Part shown: piece by piece, positions 1-8,932 of the stretch | Numbering within the stretch: the stretch's first letter is position 1 | How the letters are laid out: each line of letters starts with the position of its first letter | Origin: Streptomyces regalis | Lineage (GTDB): Bacteria; Actinomycetota; Actinomycetes; Streptomycetales; Streptomycetaceae | DNA length: 64,000 nucleotides | Assembly: GCF_001509475.1 (NCBI RefSeq) | Contig: NZ_LLZG01000377.1 | Coordinates: 1 to 64,000, forward strand | Direction: 5' to 3' | Program-made: the position numbers and the translations under genes | Notes under the pieces: generated by a model | Databases searched by the model: none | What the model was told of the DNA's origin: nothing | What the model saw: the letters and a program-made list of their open reading frames with translations, nothing else

Positions 1-1
1 A

Positions 2-217
2 GCCGAAGCCCAGGCCGGCACACTCGACTTCCGTTCGGCCGACGGACAGCCACAGTCGGCATCCGAAGTGGCCGAACAGTTCCTCGGCATGATCTGCAGT
101 CAGTTCCTGTGGCCTCAACTCGTACGGACCGACTTCGTCCCGCCCAACCCCACCGACGCCGCGATCGTGGACGAAGCCGTCGCCCTCATGCTCAGCCGCT
201 ACAGCACCGGCTCCTGA
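2..217 (+). CDS. TetR-family regulator, C-terminal end only (cut by window edge)
   Basis: The open frame runs in from the left edge and stops at TGA 215-217, leaving 71 residues. The tail contains SASEVAEQFLGMICSQF, which resembles the helix-rich C-terminal ligand domain of TetR/AcrR regulators of the AefR-like type (the 'A..FLGMI' helix). The DNA-binding domain would lie to the left of the window. Its stop is 9 bp from the end of the convergent GH3 remnant. The family assignment rests on this short tail only, and the target cannot be inferred. Confidence 0.5.
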   Translation, partial: AEAQAGTLDFRSADGQPQSASEVAEQFLGMICSQFLWPQLVRTDFVPPNPTDAAIVDEAVALMLSRYSTGS

Positions 218-225
218 ACCCCGGA

Positions 226-1107
226 CTACCAGTTCACGCTGCCAGGACCCCCCGGTGCGAGCGCCACCTTGGAGAAGCCGCGCAGTTCCCGTGCCGGGCT
301 GCTGACCGGGCGCCGGGGTTCGGCCACGTAGATCTGCACCACGTTGCCGAACCGGTCACCGGTGTTGCTGACCGTGGCGGTATCCGGTCCGTCGGCGATG
401 ACGCGGAAGTCGGTCCGGTCGAAGGTGGTGTAGCTCAGTCCGTGGCCGAACGGGTAGCGGACGGCGACATCGGCGGTCTCGTGGTACCGATGGCCGACCA
501 TGACGCCCTCGCCGTACCGGACATGGCCCTGCTCGCCAGGGAAGTTCAGGAAGGAAGGGGTCTCCACCAGCCTGCGCGGGACGGTCTCGGCCAGGTGGCC
601 GGAAGGGTTGGCGCGGCCGGTGAGTACGTCGGCGATGGCGCCGCCGCCCTGGCCGGGCAGCCACGCCTCGACCACCGCGTCCACCTCGTCATGCCGGCCC
701 TCCATGGTGACCACTCCGCCGTTGAGCAGGACGACGGCGGTGCGGCGGGCGGCCCGTGCCACGGCGCGGACCAGCTCCACCTGGTCCCGCGGCAGCAGGA
801 GGTGCTCCCTGTCGTAGCCCTCGGACTCGTCGGCCTCGCGCAACCCGACCACGCGTACGGCCGTGTCGGCCTGCGCGGCCGGCGCGACGGCTTCCTCGTG
901 CAGCTGCGCGGCATCGGAGCGGCCGGTGGTGTCGTAGCCCTGGGCGAAGTCGACCTGGGCGTCGGGCAGCAGAGCGCGCAGTTCGTCCACCGGGCTGTCG
1001 ACACGAGTGGCGTTGACGTGGGAGCTCCCGCCACCCTGGAAGCGCAGGGCGGCGGCGAACTCGCCGATGACGGCGACCCGGCCGGCCGGAGCCAGCGGCA
1101 GGGAATC
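226..1107 (-). pseudogene. GH3 beta-glucosidase remnant (C-terminal half only)
   Basis: The minus-strand frame carries the C-terminal part of a glycoside hydrolase family 3 protein. It reads LPLAPAGRVAVIGEF, then the GH3 C-domain motif EGYDREHLLLP, then LNGGVVTME, and the start of the fibronectin-III-like tail (YPFGHGLSYTTF). The whole N-terminal TIM barrel with the catalytic nucleophile Asp is missing. The frame runs upstream into the CRISPR-like palindrome at 1112-1141 and then unrelated sequence. The 3' end also stops early (PGGPGSVNW), without the usual C-terminal strands. It therefore cannot be an active glucosidase. It is a decay product from the same locus as the Tat exoprotein and the GH127 remnant. 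Confidence 0.8.
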
Positions 1108-1111
1108 GAAA

Positions 1112-1141
1112 GGACCATCCCCGCACTCGCGGGGATGGTCC
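1112..1141. repeat. Solitary type I-E CRISPR-repeat-like palindrome
   Basis: A perfect 13-bp inverted repeat (GGACCATCCCCGC and its complement) is separated by a 4-nt loop ACTC. The CCCCGC-N4-GCGGGG core and about 30-bp length resemble actinobacterial type I-E CRISPR repeats. No second copy occurs at spacer distance on either side and no cas gene is in the window. It is therefore an orphan repeat or simply a hairpin. It sits exactly at the broken 5' edge of the GH3 remnant. Confidence 0.5.
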
Positions 1142-1283
1142 CCACACCGCCGTCGAGGCGCATGCCGCCGAGCCTGGCTTCTGTCGTCACCCACAAGTTG
1201 GCCTGTCAGATGCCGTCCAGGCACCGACCGGGTTGTCGGCGACAGATGCCGACCGCGATCGGTGTGGGTCGCTTCAGCGCTGT

Positions 1284-1365
1284 GAACTACCAGCGCCTCC
1301 CCTCTGCGATGGGCGATATCCGTCCGCCGAACTTGAAGCCGACTACTACGTCCAGCAGTCCAACT
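1284..1365 (+). mobile_element. IS3-family transposase C-terminal scar (frameshifted)
   Basis: One frame reads NYQRLPSAMGDI (1284-1319). The next frame continues with PSAELEADYYVQQ (from about 1322). Joined, they match the conserved C-terminus of IS3-family transposases (W-Y-N-xQR-LHSALGxxxPxEFExxYY). A frameshift separates the halves and nothing upstream of the motif survives, so this is an inactive scar lying between the GH3 remnant and the large exoprotein gene. Confidence 0.55.
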
Positions 1366-1406
1366 ATTGGGGGTCAGTTGGGGGCCCGCGTCCTGCGCGC
1401 CGGCAG

Positions 1407-4400
1407 CTACCCGAGGCTTTCGGCGTCAGCGATCGCCGCCTCGTCGCTGACCGTGCTGCCGCCGCTCGCGAGGGAGGCGGCGACCTTGAACCAGCGCCTG
1501 CCGGACCGCAGGTCGTTCTCCGTCCAGCTGCGGAGCCGGGTGTCGGTGAGGACCTTCTCCCAACCCGCCCCGTCCTCCAGCGGATTGGTGGCGGCCGTGT
1601 CGGCGTCCGCCGTCCGGTAGAGGGTGAAACCGGTGGCGTCCTCGGGCTTGTTCCAGGCGATGACGGCCGTGTCCGCGGCCCGCTCGGCCACGTGGAGCAG
1701 CAGCGCGCCGTCCGCCGTGTCGCGCACCCTCACCGTGGCCAGGACCGCGTCACCGGAGGCGGCGACACCCGCGTGCACGGCGTAGGGCAGCGGGGTGAGC
1801 ATCGAGCCGGCGTACGTCCAGGACGTGCCGTCGGGCGAGGCGAAGGCCAGGACCTGATGGGTCTCGTAGTCGCGGACCAGCCGCAGGTAGGGATGGTCGG
1901 CGGCGGTGAAGCCGGAGATCTCGGCTCTGCGCGGGGAACGCACGTCGTCCTGCCAGTCGTGGCGGCTGTCGCGGTCGCGGTTGGCGAGGACGAGGGTGCC
2001 GTCGGAGTCGGCCCCGAAGTAGAGGTACCGGGTGTTGGCGTCGATCTTGTCGCGCAGCATCAGGCCGGTCAGCGCGCCGTTGTGGTCGTCGATGCGTGCG
2101 GTGACCGTGCCGGTGCCGGCCAGGACGCGGCTGCAGAAGAGGAGAGAGTCCTCGATGTCCCGGGTGGCGATCATGTAGTCGTCGCCCTTGCCCAGTCCCG
2201 TGCCGTCGCCGCCCGCGATGCTGAGGCGTGCGCCGCTGACGGAGGTCCTGCCGGTCCGCTGCGAGCCGAGCCGGTCGTCGCGCCAGCCGAAGCCGGTCAG
2301 GTCCCGCGACACGGGCGCGGCGAGCGTGGCCTCGGCGCGCCAGGACGACCAGCCGTGGCCGGCACTGTTCACGGCGGTGACCGTGTAGAAGTAGCGGCCG
2401 CCCTGCTTGACCTGCTCGTCGCGCCAGTACAGGCCCTTGATGCCTTCGGCGACGGTCTCGTAGTCGCCGTCCTCGCGGGTGGCTCGCTCGATGGTGTACG
2501 AGGTGGCGCCCGCGGTCGGGGTCCAGGTGACGCCGATGTACGTGTCGCCGGGCAGGGCGGCGGCGTACCGCACGACGGAGGGCAGCAGGGTCTCGGTCGC
2601 GTCCTCGGACAGCTTGAGCACCACGGCGGTGAACGGCGGGACCGTCACATGACCGCCGTTGACCGGCAGTTCCTTCCCGGAGACGAGGTCGAGCACGGTG
2701 GCGCGGCGGTGACCGGCGGGCACGGCGAGGAGGTGCGTCCGCTTGTTGCCGTAGACCTCGCGCGTGGTGTTGATCCCGAAGAGGTAGCGGCCGTAGCGGG
2801 CGGTGAGGAAGTCCACGTACCCGGAGTAGGGGTGGTCGGGCTCGAAGTTCTCGCGGCTGATCGTGCCGACGCCCGGCTGGTAGGCGATTGGGCAGATCTC
2901 GCCGGCCAGCGCCTGCGGGGCCCAGTTGTCGCCGGTGTTGATGTCCTCCATGAAGTCGGCGTCGATGTTGTCGGTGCGGGCCCAGTAGTCGCGGAACTGG
3001 AAGCGGCCATTGGTGCGAAGCTGCACAGTGTGCTCGTAGGCCGGGGCCATGACGTGCAGCCGCCCGCTGCCCGCGACGCCTCGGTTCTGGACGTAGAGCG
3101 AGCCGAAGATGCGGGTGCCGCCGTCGCGCATCGACACGAACATGTTGTCGATGTCGACCCAGGCGAACTGCTCGTAGTCGGCCGGGTCCACGCCCAGTTC
3201 GGCTATCTCCGCGGCGCTGTAGGAGCGGAAGTCGGTCTGCGGCAGGACCCTCTTGGCCTTGACGGTGCCGAAGCGGTCGTACGTCGCGCGTCCGCCGGTG
3301 AGATACGCCCAGGTCTCGGCGAGCCGTAGATCGACCTTGAGCCACTGGGTGACGGCGTTGAACTGGTTGAAGTACTGGCGGTCGGCGAGCTGCTGCTGGG
3401 CGACGCCGACGGCCTCGCGGGCGTACTCCCAGTACCTGTCCCAGCCGCTGTCGGTGTAGCGGTGGGCGTGCGCCGCCATGTGTGCTTCGACGGCGGCGAG
3501 GAAGAGCGACTGGCCCCGGTTGATGCGGATGCAGTAGCCCGGGATGCCGGGGTCGTAGACGTTGCGCTCGTCGACGACGCCCTCGGTGCGCATCAGGCGG
3601 TTCGTGCCGCTGTCGTCCGCCGCGGGGTAGCGGGTGTGGGCGCGGGCGTGCAGATTGCGCAACGTGATCTTGAGGATCTCGTCGTTCAGCTCCTCGTCGC
3701 CCTCGTGGCCCCAGGTCTTGAAGAAGTACTCGCCCAGGTACTGGGAGGCCTCCTCGCCGTAGTTGCCGACGTAGGTGTTCTCGCGGGTGAGGCCCGCCTC
3801 GGTGATGCCGGTGTAGTGCCTGCCGTAGGGCAGCCGCCGCACGATCTCGCCGTCCGCGTCGAGCTTGCTCTTCGCCAGACCCTTGCCCACGATCTGCACG
3901 TAGTCGTCGGTGAAGCGCGCCGTCTGGTCGTGGTAGAAGAGCGAGTGGTACAGGTCGAGTTCCTCGCCGTCGGGGCCGACCAGGATCTCCTCGCCGAGGA
4001 ACGGCACGATCCCGAGGGCCTCGCCCAGGATCGCGTGGCTGCGCTTCTTGCCCTCGTAGAACTTCGAGCCGATCACCCGCAGGCCCTCGTGGGCCTCCCA
4101 GGCGCCCTCGTAGGTGAAGAACATCTGGTTGTAGATGTACGAAAGCCGCGACCGCGCGAAATCGAAGTTGGCCTTGAGGCAGCGGCCCCAGGCGGCGCGG
4201 CGGGTGAGCGGGGAGCCGTCGAAGTCGACGTCCTTGAGGGAGGTCGCGCCCTCCTGGGTGCCGGTGGTGAATGTCTCGTCGAGGAAGGCCCTGAAGGCGT
4301 CGGCTCCGTAGGTGTCGTCGTCCTTGATGATGTCCTCGGCGATGTACAGGGCCTCGCCGAGGGCGCCGTAGTAGCCGCCCCAGTCGCCCTGGTGGCCGCC

Positions 4401-5369
4401 GCGGAGCAGGAGCCTGGTGTTGCCGTAGTAGTCCTTGACGTGGTTGTCGATGCACTTGAACAGGCGCAGCAGGGCGGTCTTCTTCGCGGCGGGTGTCGCG
4501 GCCGGGCACCAGTCGGTGGTCAGGACTCCCGCGTAGAAGCGCAGGTCGTCCACGTACCGGACGATCGAGAGCTTGCCGGAGGCCGAGGCGTCGATCTGGG
4601 CGGAGAGCTTGTTGAAGAGGGCGACCTGCGCGGCGCGCAGGCTGTTGAACAGTTCCTGCTTCCTCGCGTCGGTGAGATCGTCCGGGGTGCCGGTGGGCGG
4701 CTGGTAGCCGGGGAGGTCCTCGCCGAACGCGTCGAGGTGCGCGGCGGTGTGGGTGTACACGCTGTAGTAAGTGCGGGAATCAGCGGTGACGGTGCCCTTG
4801 TAACTGCTCTGGTAGGTACGGAGGGTGATCTCCACCTGCTCCCGGCCCGTGGTCATCTCCAGCGGCAGCATTGTGGTCTGGTAGGTGAAACGGCCGGGCG
4901 CGGGCTTGGAGAAGCCGAAGCTGAGCGGCTCGTAGTCGGAGTTGCGGCGGAAGCCGATCTGCTCGCCGTTGAGGTAGGCGAGCGTGCTGTACGGCGAGGA
5001 GTCGCCGCCCCAGAGCTTGAGCGTGAGGTAGTTCTGGGCCGCAGGGTCGGTCCTCATCGTGAACCGGAGTTCGCCTCCTCTGACGTCGACCGGGGTGAGG
5101 GGAGCGGCGACCCTGCCTCTGACATCGTTGTCGTCGGTGACGGTTCTGCTGCCGTCGGAGGTGAAGCCGTGAGCGGACTCGGACTCCTCGTCACCGAGGG
5201 CGAGCTGGTCGACCAGACCGGCCTGCCTGTCCGCCCGCGCGTCCTGCGCGGACTCCGCCGCGTACGCGGCCGGCGCGGACTGCCAGAGCCGGCTGCTCGT
5301 AGCGGCCGCGGTCGTACCGGCGCCGGCCAACTGGACGAAGTGACGGCGGCTCAAGGGTGCTGCGGGCAT
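1407..5369 (-). CDS. Large Tat-exported multidomain protein, probable polysaccharide-active exoenzyme
   Basis: Protein of 1320 residues. The start is placed at ATG 5369 because AAGGAG lies 8 nt upstream; an in-frame ATG at 5450 would put 27 residues ahead of the signal. A twin-arginine signal (LSRRHFVQLAGAG) opens the protein. It is followed by a beta-sandwich-like stretch (about 70-195), a long mostly helical region rich in Trp and Tyr (about 220-700; e.g. GGHQGDWGGYYGALGEALY), a beta-rich domain (to about 920), a fibronectin-III-like domain (about 930-1010), a DUF1349/LamG-like sandwich (about 1020-1230) and a second FN3-like domain. This layout resembles an (alpha/alpha) toroid polysaccharide lyase or hydrolase, but I do not recognise the catalytic family. 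Flanking GH3 and GH127 remnants support a glycan role. Two LacI-type operator candidates lie upstream. Confidence 0.75.
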   Translation of the reverse strand: MPAAPLSRRHFVQLAGAGTTAAATSSRLWQSAPAAYAAESAQDARADRQAGLVDQLALGDEESESAHGFTSDGSRTVTDDNDVRGRVAAPLTPVDVRGGELRFTMRTDPAAQNYLTLKLWGGDSSPYSTLAYLNGEQIGFRRNSDYEPLSFGFSKPAPGRFTYQTTMLPLEMTTGREQVEITLRTYQSSYKGTVTADSRTYYSVYTHTAAHLDAFGEDLPGYQPPTGTPDDLTDARKQELFNSLRAAQVALFNKLSAQIDASASGKLSIVRYVDDLRFYAGVLTTDWCPAATPAAKKTALLRLFKCIDNHVKDYYGNTRLLLRGGHQGDWGGYYGALGEALYIAEDIIKDDDTYGADAFRAFLDETFTTGTQEGATSLKDVDFDGSPLTRRAAWGRCLKANFDFARSRLSYIYNQMFFTYEGAWEAHEGLRVIGSKFYEGKKRSHAILGEALGIVPFLGEEILVGPDGEELDLYHSLFYHDQTARFTDDYVQIVGKGLAKSKLDADGEIVRRLPYGRHYTGITEAGLTRENTYVGNYGEEASQYLGEYFFKTWGHEGDEELNDEILKITLRNLHARAHTRYPAADDSGTNRLMRTEGVVDERNVYDPGIPGYCIRINRGQSLFLAAVEAHMAAHAHRYTDSGWDRYWEYAREAVGVAQQQLADRQYFNQFNAVTQWLKVDLRLAETWAYLTGGRATYDRFGTVKAKRVLPQTDFRSYSAAEIAELGVDPADYEQFAWVDIDNMFVSMRDGGTRIFGSLYVQNRGVAGSGRLHVMAPAYEHTVQLRTNGRFQFRDYWARTDNIDADFMEDINTGDNWAPQALAGEICPIAYQPGVGTISRENFEPDHPYSGYVDFLTARYGRYLFGINTTREVYGNKRTHLLAVPAGHRRATVLDLVSGKELPVNGGHVTVPPFTAVVLKLSEDATETLLPSVVRYAAALPGDTYIGVTWTPTAGATSYTIERATREDGDYETVAEGIKGLYWRDEQVKQGGRYFYTVTAVNSAGHGWSSWRAEATLAAPVSRDLTGFGWRDDRLGSQRTGRTSVSGARLSIAGGDGTGLGKGDDYMIATRDIEDSLLFCSRVLAGTGTVTARIDDHNGALTGLMLRDKIDANTRYLYFGADSDGTLVLANRDRDSRHDWQDDVRSPRRAEISGFTAADHPYLRLVRDYETHQVLAFASPDGTSWTYAGSMLTPLPYAVHAGVAASGDAVLATVRVRDTADGALLLHVAERAADTAVIAWNKPEDATGFTLYRTADADTAATNPLEDGAGWEKVLTDTRLRSWTENDLRSGRRWFKVAASLASGGSTVSDEAAIADAESLG

Positions 5370-5466
5370 AACGGATCTCCTTCTTGGCGGCCAAGCGGCG
5401 GCAGGCAAGGGCGGCACGCGGCACGCGTTGGACGACCGTGGCAGGCGCATCTGCGGCTCAGTTTCA

Positions 5467-5478
5467 GAAATCGGTTAC
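5467..5478. promoter_or_regulatory. LacI-type operator candidate upstream of the Tat exoprotein
   Basis: GAAATCGGTTAC lies about 100 bp upstream of the exoprotein start. It fits the loose LacI-family pattern GAAAnCGnTTnC found in streptomycete sugar operators. No LacI gene is adjacent, so the regulator would act from elsewhere. Confidence 0.35.
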
Positions 5479-5691
5479 TAAAGCTAGGGTCGCCGAGGAT
5501 CAGCGTCAATGGTGTGACATGACCAAGAGCCGCTCGAAAGCGAACAGGCCCTGCCGCATGATGAACGCGTCCTGGCGGCCGTCGACAGTTCGGGCTCCTG
5601 TCCTGCACGTTTAGTCGATGTGCTCGAGATCGTCCGTCCGAAGGTGGAGTCTCCTCTCTTGCGAAGGCGCACGGCGTCGACCTAGCGTAGT

Positions 5692-5704
5692 GGTAATCGT
5701 TTTC
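5692..5704. promoter_or_regulatory. Second LacI-type operator candidate, upstream of the GH127 remnant
   Basis: GGTAATCGTTTTC is, on the other strand, GAAAACGATTACC, close to the operator-like site at 5467-5478. It precedes the GH127 remnant on the plus strand, so the two genes may once have been co-regulated and divergent. Other than these two sites I see no gene in 5370-5775. Confidence 0.35.
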
Positions 5705-5775
5705 TGCCCCTCTCGCGCTTCGGAGGCTGCCGCGGTGCACCGCCCCGCTTCTGGGCGAGGCGTCGCCGGACCAGA

Positions 5776-6186
5776 GGAATCCGGAACCTCGCCAACCTGC
5801 GAGCGGCCGCGGACGCGGGTACGAAACCCGCGTTCTCTGGGGACCTCCAGTTACAGGACTCCGACGTCTACAAGTGGCTGGAGGCGGCCTACCGGCAGCT
5901 GGCCGATATACCGGAGTCCGACCTCGCCGACGCAGTCGCGCGGATCGTCCGGCTCAGCGATGGGCTGGTCGGCTTCCAGCCCGCCCGCGCCAGTTGTTGG
6001 ATGGCCTTGTGGCTCTCCTGCAACCGTCCGGCCAGGCGCCAGCAGGCGGATCGGCCCGTCCCCGGGCAGTTGGGAAGCCGGAGACGGGCTTCTGTCCGAT
6101 CGAGGGGGCAGCCAAGCCGGCTGGAGTCGATGCCGTACAGCAGTCCGACGGTGCGGTGGATGAGGGCGGGACAACCACGGTCGTAG
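5776..6186 (+). pseudogene. GH127 (beta-L-arabinofuranosidase-like) N-terminal remnant
   Basis: A plus-strand frame without a good start reads NLANLRAAADAGTKPAFSGD, then QDSDVYKWLEAAYRQLADIP and ARIVRLSDGLV. This is the characteristic N-terminal region of GH127/DUF1680 enzymes (the 'DSDVYKWLEA' helix followed by xxIDxLVxxQxxDGYL). Similarity ends near 5976, before the catalytic Cys/Glu zinc centre. The frame then drifts through unrelated sequence to a stop at 6186. It is a remnant of about 65 recognisable residues from an enzyme normally 600-650 residues long. Confidence 0.6.
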
Positions 6187-6271
6187 CGGGCGTCAAGTCG
6201 CTCGGGTATCCCCGTAGTGCGTCCGCAGGCGTGGTCGGCTGTATGTCGTGGCGCCCTCCTGCTGCTGGAAG

Positions 6272-6622
6272 CTATTCAGCCGTTACGACGCTCGCTATGA
6301 GGGAGGCCCGCGTCCCGCCCGCGTCTACCTGGTCGAGGTACTGGGTGCACTCGTTGTCAACGTAGAGTCCGACGGGGTAGTTGCTGTTGTTGATTATCGA
6401 TCGCGCCGGAATCGTGGCCTGGCATCCAGGTGTCGCAGTGAAGTCGATTACCTGCACGGTTCCCTGATAGTTGGCCTGCGGGTAGAAGCAGACCACACCT
6501 TGGGGACACGCCTCTGCCGGTGCTGCGGCGTTGGCCGACCCAGCCGTGAGGATGCCTAAAGAGGCGAGGGACAGCGCCGTGGCGCCGGCAAGAGCGAAGG
6601 CTCGGACAGTCCTGCTCGACAT
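6272..6622 (-). CDS. Secreted peptidase inhibitor, family I36
   Basis: 116 residues. An N-terminal Sec signal peptide (about 1-32, ending near GSANAAA) precedes a small domain with CPQGVVCFYPQANYQG and later PGCQATIPARSI and YVDNECTQYL. The Cys pattern and the FYPQANYQG segment match peptidase inhibitor family I36, named after the Streptomyces metalloproteinase inhibitor SMI. ATG 6622 is preceded by GGAG about 6 nt upstream. It is monocistronic, bounded by the GH127 scar and the IS110 scar. The product should be extracellular; the target protease is not visible here. Confidence 0.75.
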   Translation of the reverse strand: MSSRTVRAFALAGATALSLASLGILTAGSANAAAPAEACPQGVVCFYPQANYQGTVQVIDFTATPGCQATIPARSIINNSNYPVGLYVDNECTQYLDQVDAGGTRASLIASVVTAE

Positions 6623-6794
6623 GTGTCACTCCATCAGTCATCGGTGTCGGCGGGTGCCGACCTGGTGTGGGCTGTCGTTCGTACACGTCGACTTCGGTGT
6701 TCGAGATCATCCTTGGTCATGGTCAGGTGATTCGAAACTCTGTACGCCGGAGAAGTTGGCCACTCGCTACAGCCCTATGGGCAGGCATGCACCA

Positions 6795-7316
6795 AGGGGG
6801 GGCGGCGCCGGTGTGATCGCGGAGCTGCTCCGCACTGCGGGCGTTGAACAGGTCTTCCTCGGCGCTGGGTTGGTCGATCAGCTGCAGCAGAGGCCTACCC
6901 GCTGTACGCCGGCACCGCCCAACGCGATCTGAGTCAGAAGAGCCCGGCCGTCGACACCGAACGCGGGTCCGAGGCGGGGATGAGGATCTCCGGGCCTTGC
7001 CAGGACCGCGTGCACCTGGGCCTTCAGCCCGCTGCGCAGCAGATATGCCAGGTCTGACAGGTCTGCGGCATCACGGAAGTCGTGGACCTCCACGTCGGCG
7101 GACTGCGATATGTCGACTGCCCAGTACCAGCCGCAGGTGGCCTCCAGGGCCATGTCCGAGTGACGTCCGGCCTCCTCGATCTGCAGGCCGAGGGCCACCG
7201 GATCGTTGAGGATGCGTACCGTGCAGCTAGGTGCCGTCCGCGCTCTGCCGCACCATCACGGACCGCCTGCGGTGCAGGTCGATGCCGACGTACTGGTGCC
7301 CGTCATACTCGCTCAC
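6795..7316 (-). mobile_element. IS110-family transposase remnant with internal deletions
   Basis: The minus strand begins with GTG 7316 (SEYDGHQYVGIDLHRRRSVM, the DEDD-domain start with its catalytic Asp) and hits a stop. A second frame continues with LGLQIEEAGRHSDMALEATC and GWYWAVDI, then jumps to RDAADLSDLAYLL and RSGLKAQVHAVLA. A third frame holds LLQLIDQPSAEEDLFNAR. The order matches IS110 transposases, but the middle of the catalytic domain and the whole C-terminal Ser domain are missing. Together with flanking non-coding sequence it fills most of the gap 6623-7363. It cannot be mobile. Confidence 0.7.
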
Positions 7317-7363
7317 CAGCGGGCTCCCCCCACGGGGGCGGAGGGCCCCGCCCCTCCATCGCA

Positions 7364-8344
7364 TCAAGACCTGTGGAGGGGAGCCGCACCGACCCAGCGG
7401 TGATAGGCGGCTACGTCGACGTTGCTGCCGCACACAATGGTGACTACGTGTCGGCCGGCGAAGCGGTCACGGTCTTCGAGGATCGCCGCGACGCCGAGCG
7501 CGGCCGACGGTTCGACGACGAGGCCGGCGTGTTCGAGGAGCATCCGCATACCGGTGATGATCGACGCCTCCTGGACCAGGACGGCGTCGTCAGCGACCAG
7601 GAGGAGGTCGTCCAGGACGGCCGGGATGGGACGCCGTCCGGCGACGCCGTCGGCGATGGTGTTGGTCGAGTCGGTGGTGACGACGCGGCGCCTGCGCCAC
7701 GAGTGTGTCATCGCCGGTGCGCCCAGCGGCTGGATGCAGATCACCTCGACTTCGGGCGCCATGGCCTTCACCACATGACCCACGCCGGTGGCCAGCGCCC
7801 CGCCGCCGAGAGCGATCAGGACGGTGTCGAACGACGGCACGGTGCCCACCAGTTCCAGGCCGATGGTCGCCGCGCCCTCGCAGGTCTCGATGTCCAGGCT
7901 GTCTTCGACCAGCCGGATGCCGTCGTGCTGCGCGATGGCCGCCGCCCGCTCGCGAGCCAACTCATGGTCGCCGTCCACCAGTTCCAACCTGGCGTCCAGC
8001 GCGCGGATGCGATCAAGCTTGGCCGCAGTCGCGAAGCGGGATGCCACGACGGTGACGTCGAGCCCCCGGCCGCGACCGGACCAGGCGAGGGCCTGGCCAA
8101 GGTTGCCCGCGCTGGCGCACACTGCGGCTCGCGAGCCATTGTCGGCGAGCAGGCTCGCGACCAGCTCGGTGCCGCGGGCCTTGAAGCTGCGGACCGGGTT
8201 CGCCGTTTCGAGTTTGATGCTCACCATGCACCCGAGGTCGGGCTCCAGCGCCTCGCAGCGGTACAGCGGAGTGTCGAGAAAGATCGGGTCGATTACCCGG
8301 CGAGCCGCCCGGATCCGAGCAGTGTCGAGGCGTGTCTTCTGCAC
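7364..8344 (-). CDS. PLP-dependent threonine/serine dehydratase-like enzyme
   Basis: 326 residues, GTG start at 8344 with only a weak ribosome site. The N-terminal part contains SFKARGTE, whose Lys should hold pyridoxal phosphate as a Schiff base. SAGNLGQALAW follows (the Asn-loop binding substrate carboxylate), and ALGGGALATG (phosphate-binding glycine loop). This order is that of fold-type II threonine ammonia-lyases and related beta-eliminating enzymes. There is no C-terminal ACT-like regulatory domain, so it would be the short, catabolic or unspecialised type. The 3' end lies next to the IS110 scar but the reading frame looks complete. Exact substrate is unknown. Confidence 0.8.
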   Translation of the reverse strand: MQKTRLDTARIRAARRVIDPIFLDTPLYRCEALEPDLGCMVSIKLETANPVRSFKARGTELVASLLADNGSRAAVCASAGNLGQALAWSGRGRGLDVTVVASRFATAAKLDRIRALDARLELVDGDHELARERAAAIAQHDGIRLVEDSLDIETCEGAATIGLELVGTVPSFDTVLIALGGGALATGVGHVVKAMAPEVEVICIQPLGAPAMTHSWRRRRVVTTDSTNTIADGVAGRRPIPAVLDDLLLVADDAVLVQEASIITGMRMLLEHAGLVVEPSAALGVAAILEDRDRFAGRHVVTIVCGSNVDVAAYHRWVGAAPLHRS

Positions 8345-8479
8345 GACGTAGCAGGATAACTGTCAAATCCTGTTGGATCAGTTGAGGTGGCTCCTATCGG
8401 TCGGCTACGCCGCCAGGGCTGCGCTTCCCCCGTCAAGATGTGGATCCCTACCAAGAGATGAGCAACAGAGCCCCCTTGC

Positions 8480-8494
8480 TATGGTGCGCCGATG
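8480..8494 (+). promoter_or_regulatory. Probable leaderless promoter of the VOC gene
   Basis: TATGGT (8480-8485) lies 6 nt before ATG 8492, and no Shine-Dalgarno sequence is present. This -10 box/ATG spacing is typical of leaderless transcripts in Streptomyces. Confidence 0.4.
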
Positions 8495-8920
8495 TCATCG
8501 ATCAAGCAGTTCCAAGTCACCTTCGACTGCGCAGAACCTGAGCGCGTCGCTCGCTTTTGGTGCGAGGTGTTGGGGTACGTCGTATCGCCGCCGCCGCGGG
8601 GGTTTGCCACTTGGGACGATTTTGATCGCTCGCGGCCGCCTGAGGATCGGGGTTCATGGTTCGCATGCACTGATCCCTCAGGTGTGGGTCCGCGACTGTT
8701 CTTTCAGCGCGTTCCCGAAGGCAAGGTCGTCAAGAATCGAGTGCATCTTGACGTGCGGGTCGGCACCGGGCTCGTGGGTGAAGAGCGCTTGGCCGCACTT
8801 GAGGCCGAATGTGCACGACTGGTCCCGCTCGGCGCGGTACGCGTGCGACTGCTGTATGACGGCAACGATTCGTGCATCGTGATGCAGGACATCGAAGGCA
8901 ACGAGTTCTGTCTCGACTGA
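8492..8920 (+). CDS. VOC-superfamily (glyoxalase-like) protein
   Basis: 142 residues forming one vicinal-oxygen-chelate unit. QVTFDCAEPERVARFWCEVL GY opens the first beta-alpha-beta module and HLDVRV, then MQDIEGNEFCLD, ends the second. This matches the Glyoxalase_6 type of single-domain VOC proteins, whose substrates are rarely known (bleomycin-like binders, small-molecule detoxification). The start appears leaderless. It is divergent from the dehydratase gene and precedes the DUF2000 gene by about 40 bp. Confidence 0.8.
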   Translation: MSSIKQFQVTFDCAEPERVARFWCEVLGYVVSPPPRGFATWDDFDRSRPPEDRGSWFACTDPSGVGPRLFFQRVPEGKVVKNRVHLDVRVGTGLVGEERLAALEAECARLVPLGAVRVRLLYDGNDSCIVMQDIEGNEFCLD

Positions 8921-8932
8921 GCATCCTCGGCG

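Noticed and set aside
1100..1250. CRISPR array
   Set aside because: Only one repeat-like palindrome is present, with no second repeat at spacer distance and no cas genes in the window.
1233..5522. Long plus-strand open frames opposite the Tat exoprotein
   Set aside because: They read antisense to a well-supported gene, lack family motifs, and have the Val/Gly/Ala/Asp-rich composition of shadow frames in GC-rich DNA.
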